Assembly: GCA_963738325.1 (NCBI GenBank)
Contig: CAVTWD010000017.1
Coordinates: forward strand, 1-64,000
From: CAVTWD01 sp963738325
Lineage (GTDB): Bacteria > Actinomycetota > Acidimicrobiia > Acidimicrobiales > Ilumatobacteraceae
Direction of reading: 5' to 3'
DNA length: 64,000 nucleotides
Shown here: piece after piece, positions 63,170 through 64,000 of the stretch
How positions within the stretch are numbered: position 1 is the stretch's first letter
Layout: each line of letters starts with the position of its first letter
Made by a program: the position numbers and the translations under genes
Notes under the pieces: generated by a model
Told to the model about the DNA's origin: nothing
Seen by the model: only the letters and a program-made list of their open reading frames with translations
The model's database searches: none

Positions 63170-64000
63170 ATGGACGGATCACGTGGTCGCCGCAGGATGG
63201 CGGCGGTGGGGGTGGCGCTGTTGCTGGCCACAGGCCTTCTCGCGGTCAACGCCGGGGCATCGACACCACCCAGCTATCTCACCGTCACGTTCGGGCGCGC
63301 GATCTATGCGCAGTCGATCAACTGCGTCGTGAGTCCCGGGCAACCGACCATCTTCGACGTCGCCGCCCAGATGCAGGCCCGGGGCATGACCGGGGTAGGC
63401 GTCGTCGTGACGGGATGGCTGAGCGAGACGACCAGGGTGTGCAAGAACGGCAACGTCTACCCGAGCTGGGCCGACCTCGCGCAACTGCGCGACCAGTACG
63501 GCTGGAGCTTCGTGTCGGCCGGCCAGCACAAGCTCGACCTGACCACCCTCTCCCCCGCCGACCAGCAGACGGAAGCGTGCGGTTCGCTCAACGCCCTCAC
63601 CGCGCACGGGCACACGCGCGCCTGGGGCATGTTCGGCCCGTCGCCGAACGAGCTCCCGGCGGCGATCGCGACGCATCCCGTGGGCGACTGCTTCGCGTTC
63701 GTCCGGCTCTACAACGGCACCGGGTTGAACCAGCGGGCCTCGGTCGTCGCCGCCCCGTACAACGCGAACACCGACGACGTGGACGGCGGGGACTGCCTGG
63801 CCGCCAGCGGTTGCAGCGGCACCTCCGGGCTGGGCATGACGTACGTGCAGCCCTCCTCGGTGATCAACCACCTCTCCGGCATCAAGGCGGACGCCTGGTA
63901 CTCCCTCGCCGCGTACAAGTTGGTGACCGGCACGCAACTGAGCAGCAACAGGCGCTGGGACTGTGCCTCACCCGATCCCGCGCAGCACTGGACCAATGAG
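63170..64000 (+). CDS. Secreted protein, C-terminus beyond the window
   Basis: ATG 63170 (AGGAGGACGGGG upstream) opens 277 codons without a stop to the window edge. A signal peptide is visible (RRRMAAVGVALLLATGLLAVNAGA). The mature part begins STPPSYLTVTFGRAIYAQSINC and includes VAAQMQARGMTGVGVVVTGWLSETTRVCKNG, then WADLAQLRDQYGWSFVSAGQHKLDLTTLSPADQQTEACGSL. The layout (search of directions, TxxFGRAIYAQ start, later AAYKLVTG) recalls NodB/polysaccharide deacetylase-like folds, but the catalytic His-Asp-His set is not evident, so I leave the function open. Several Cys suggest disulphides. Confidence 0.65.
   Translation, partial: MDGSRGRRRMAAVGVALLLATGLLAVNAGASTPPSYLTVTFGRAIYAQSINCVVSPGQPTIFDVAAQMQARGMTGVGVVVTGWLSETTRVCKNGNVYPSWADLAQLRDQYGWSFVSAGQHKLDLTTLSPADQQTEACGSLNALTAHGHTRAWGMFGPSPNELPAAIATHPVGDCFAFVRLYNGTGLNQRASVVAAPYNANTDDVDGGDCLAASGCSGTSGLGMTYVQPSSVINHLSGIKADAWYSLAAYKLVTGTQLSSNRRWDCASPDPAQHWTNE

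Overview
The window is GC-rich throughout, with codons ending almost entirely in G or C. It carries an F420-type luciferase-like oxidoreductase, LPVTG-type and lipobox proteins, VapBC, and an acyl-CoA/branched-chain transporter catabolic cluster. This fits a high-GC actinomycetote, and an uncultured Acidimicrobiia-like lineage is a reasonable guess (inference from gene content; no rRNA or other marker is present).

Layout. (1) 1-8.2 kb is a nest of broken mobile elements: an IS3 element with a zinc-ribbon passenger sits inside an IS110 element (type A, minus). Next come a C-terminal fragment of an IS256 transposase (b), a recombinase-in-trio (RIT) element with 84-bp terminal inverted repeats, the N-terminal part of a second IS256 transposase (a), and the C-terminal tail of another type-A IS110. 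(2) 8.2-42.1 kb is a roughly 35-kb accessory block. It holds an IS110 of type B, a VapBC pair, a DUF7064-like gene, a TetR regulator divergent from a branched-chain-type ABC transporter (SBP, LivH, LivM-LivG fusion, LivF), and a PEP-synthase/rifampicin-phosphotransferase-like enzyme. SMP-30, MDR dehydrogenase and acyl-CoA dehydrogenase genes follow. Then come an IS21 relic, a tRNA-Lys half cut by IS110-A, a second IS110-B inside that element, an A/B chimeric IS110 transposase, a decayed DUF433/DUF5615 pair, and a PNPOx-like gene split by an antisense group II intron. The block ends with a large FG-GAP/VCBS repeat protein, a tandem NDT-like pair, and a third IS110-A. (3) 42.1-46.5 kb holds the matching halves: IS256-a C-terminus, RIT copy 2, IS256-b N-terminus, and a helicase relic. 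(4) 46.6-64 kb is mostly ordinary chromosome: phosphoesterase, L,D-transpeptidase, LPVTG protein, TMEM175 channel, carboxylesterase, FUSC exporter with divergent MarR and VOC genes, PepSY-like protein, MFS exporter, phosphatase, membrane hydrolase, class A PBP, LLM oxidoreductase and a secreted protein running off the edge.

The main result is structural. The two RIT copies are direct repeats whose flanks are swapped. Joining the right end of the block (42.1 kb) to its left end (7.0 kb) through one RIT copy restores an intact IS256-a. That IS256-a has terminal inverted repeats and a 9-bp target duplication, and it sits inside an IS110-A whose two halves then add up to exactly 413 codons plus stop, the length of the intact copies. 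The block therefore behaves as a former circle, or is a separate circle or locus misjoined at the repeats. A second result is that the IS110 5' non-coding ends carry a variable loop in a conserved scaffold, and this loop matches each element's own target (tRNA-Lys anticodon region for type A, IS110-A ends for type B), as expected for bridge RNAs.

Caution: many genes carry a single-base indel in or near G/C runs. Some may be real decay, but the density in otherwise well-conserved genes suggests sequencing error, so 'pseudogene' calls should be read as 'frameshifted in this sequence'.
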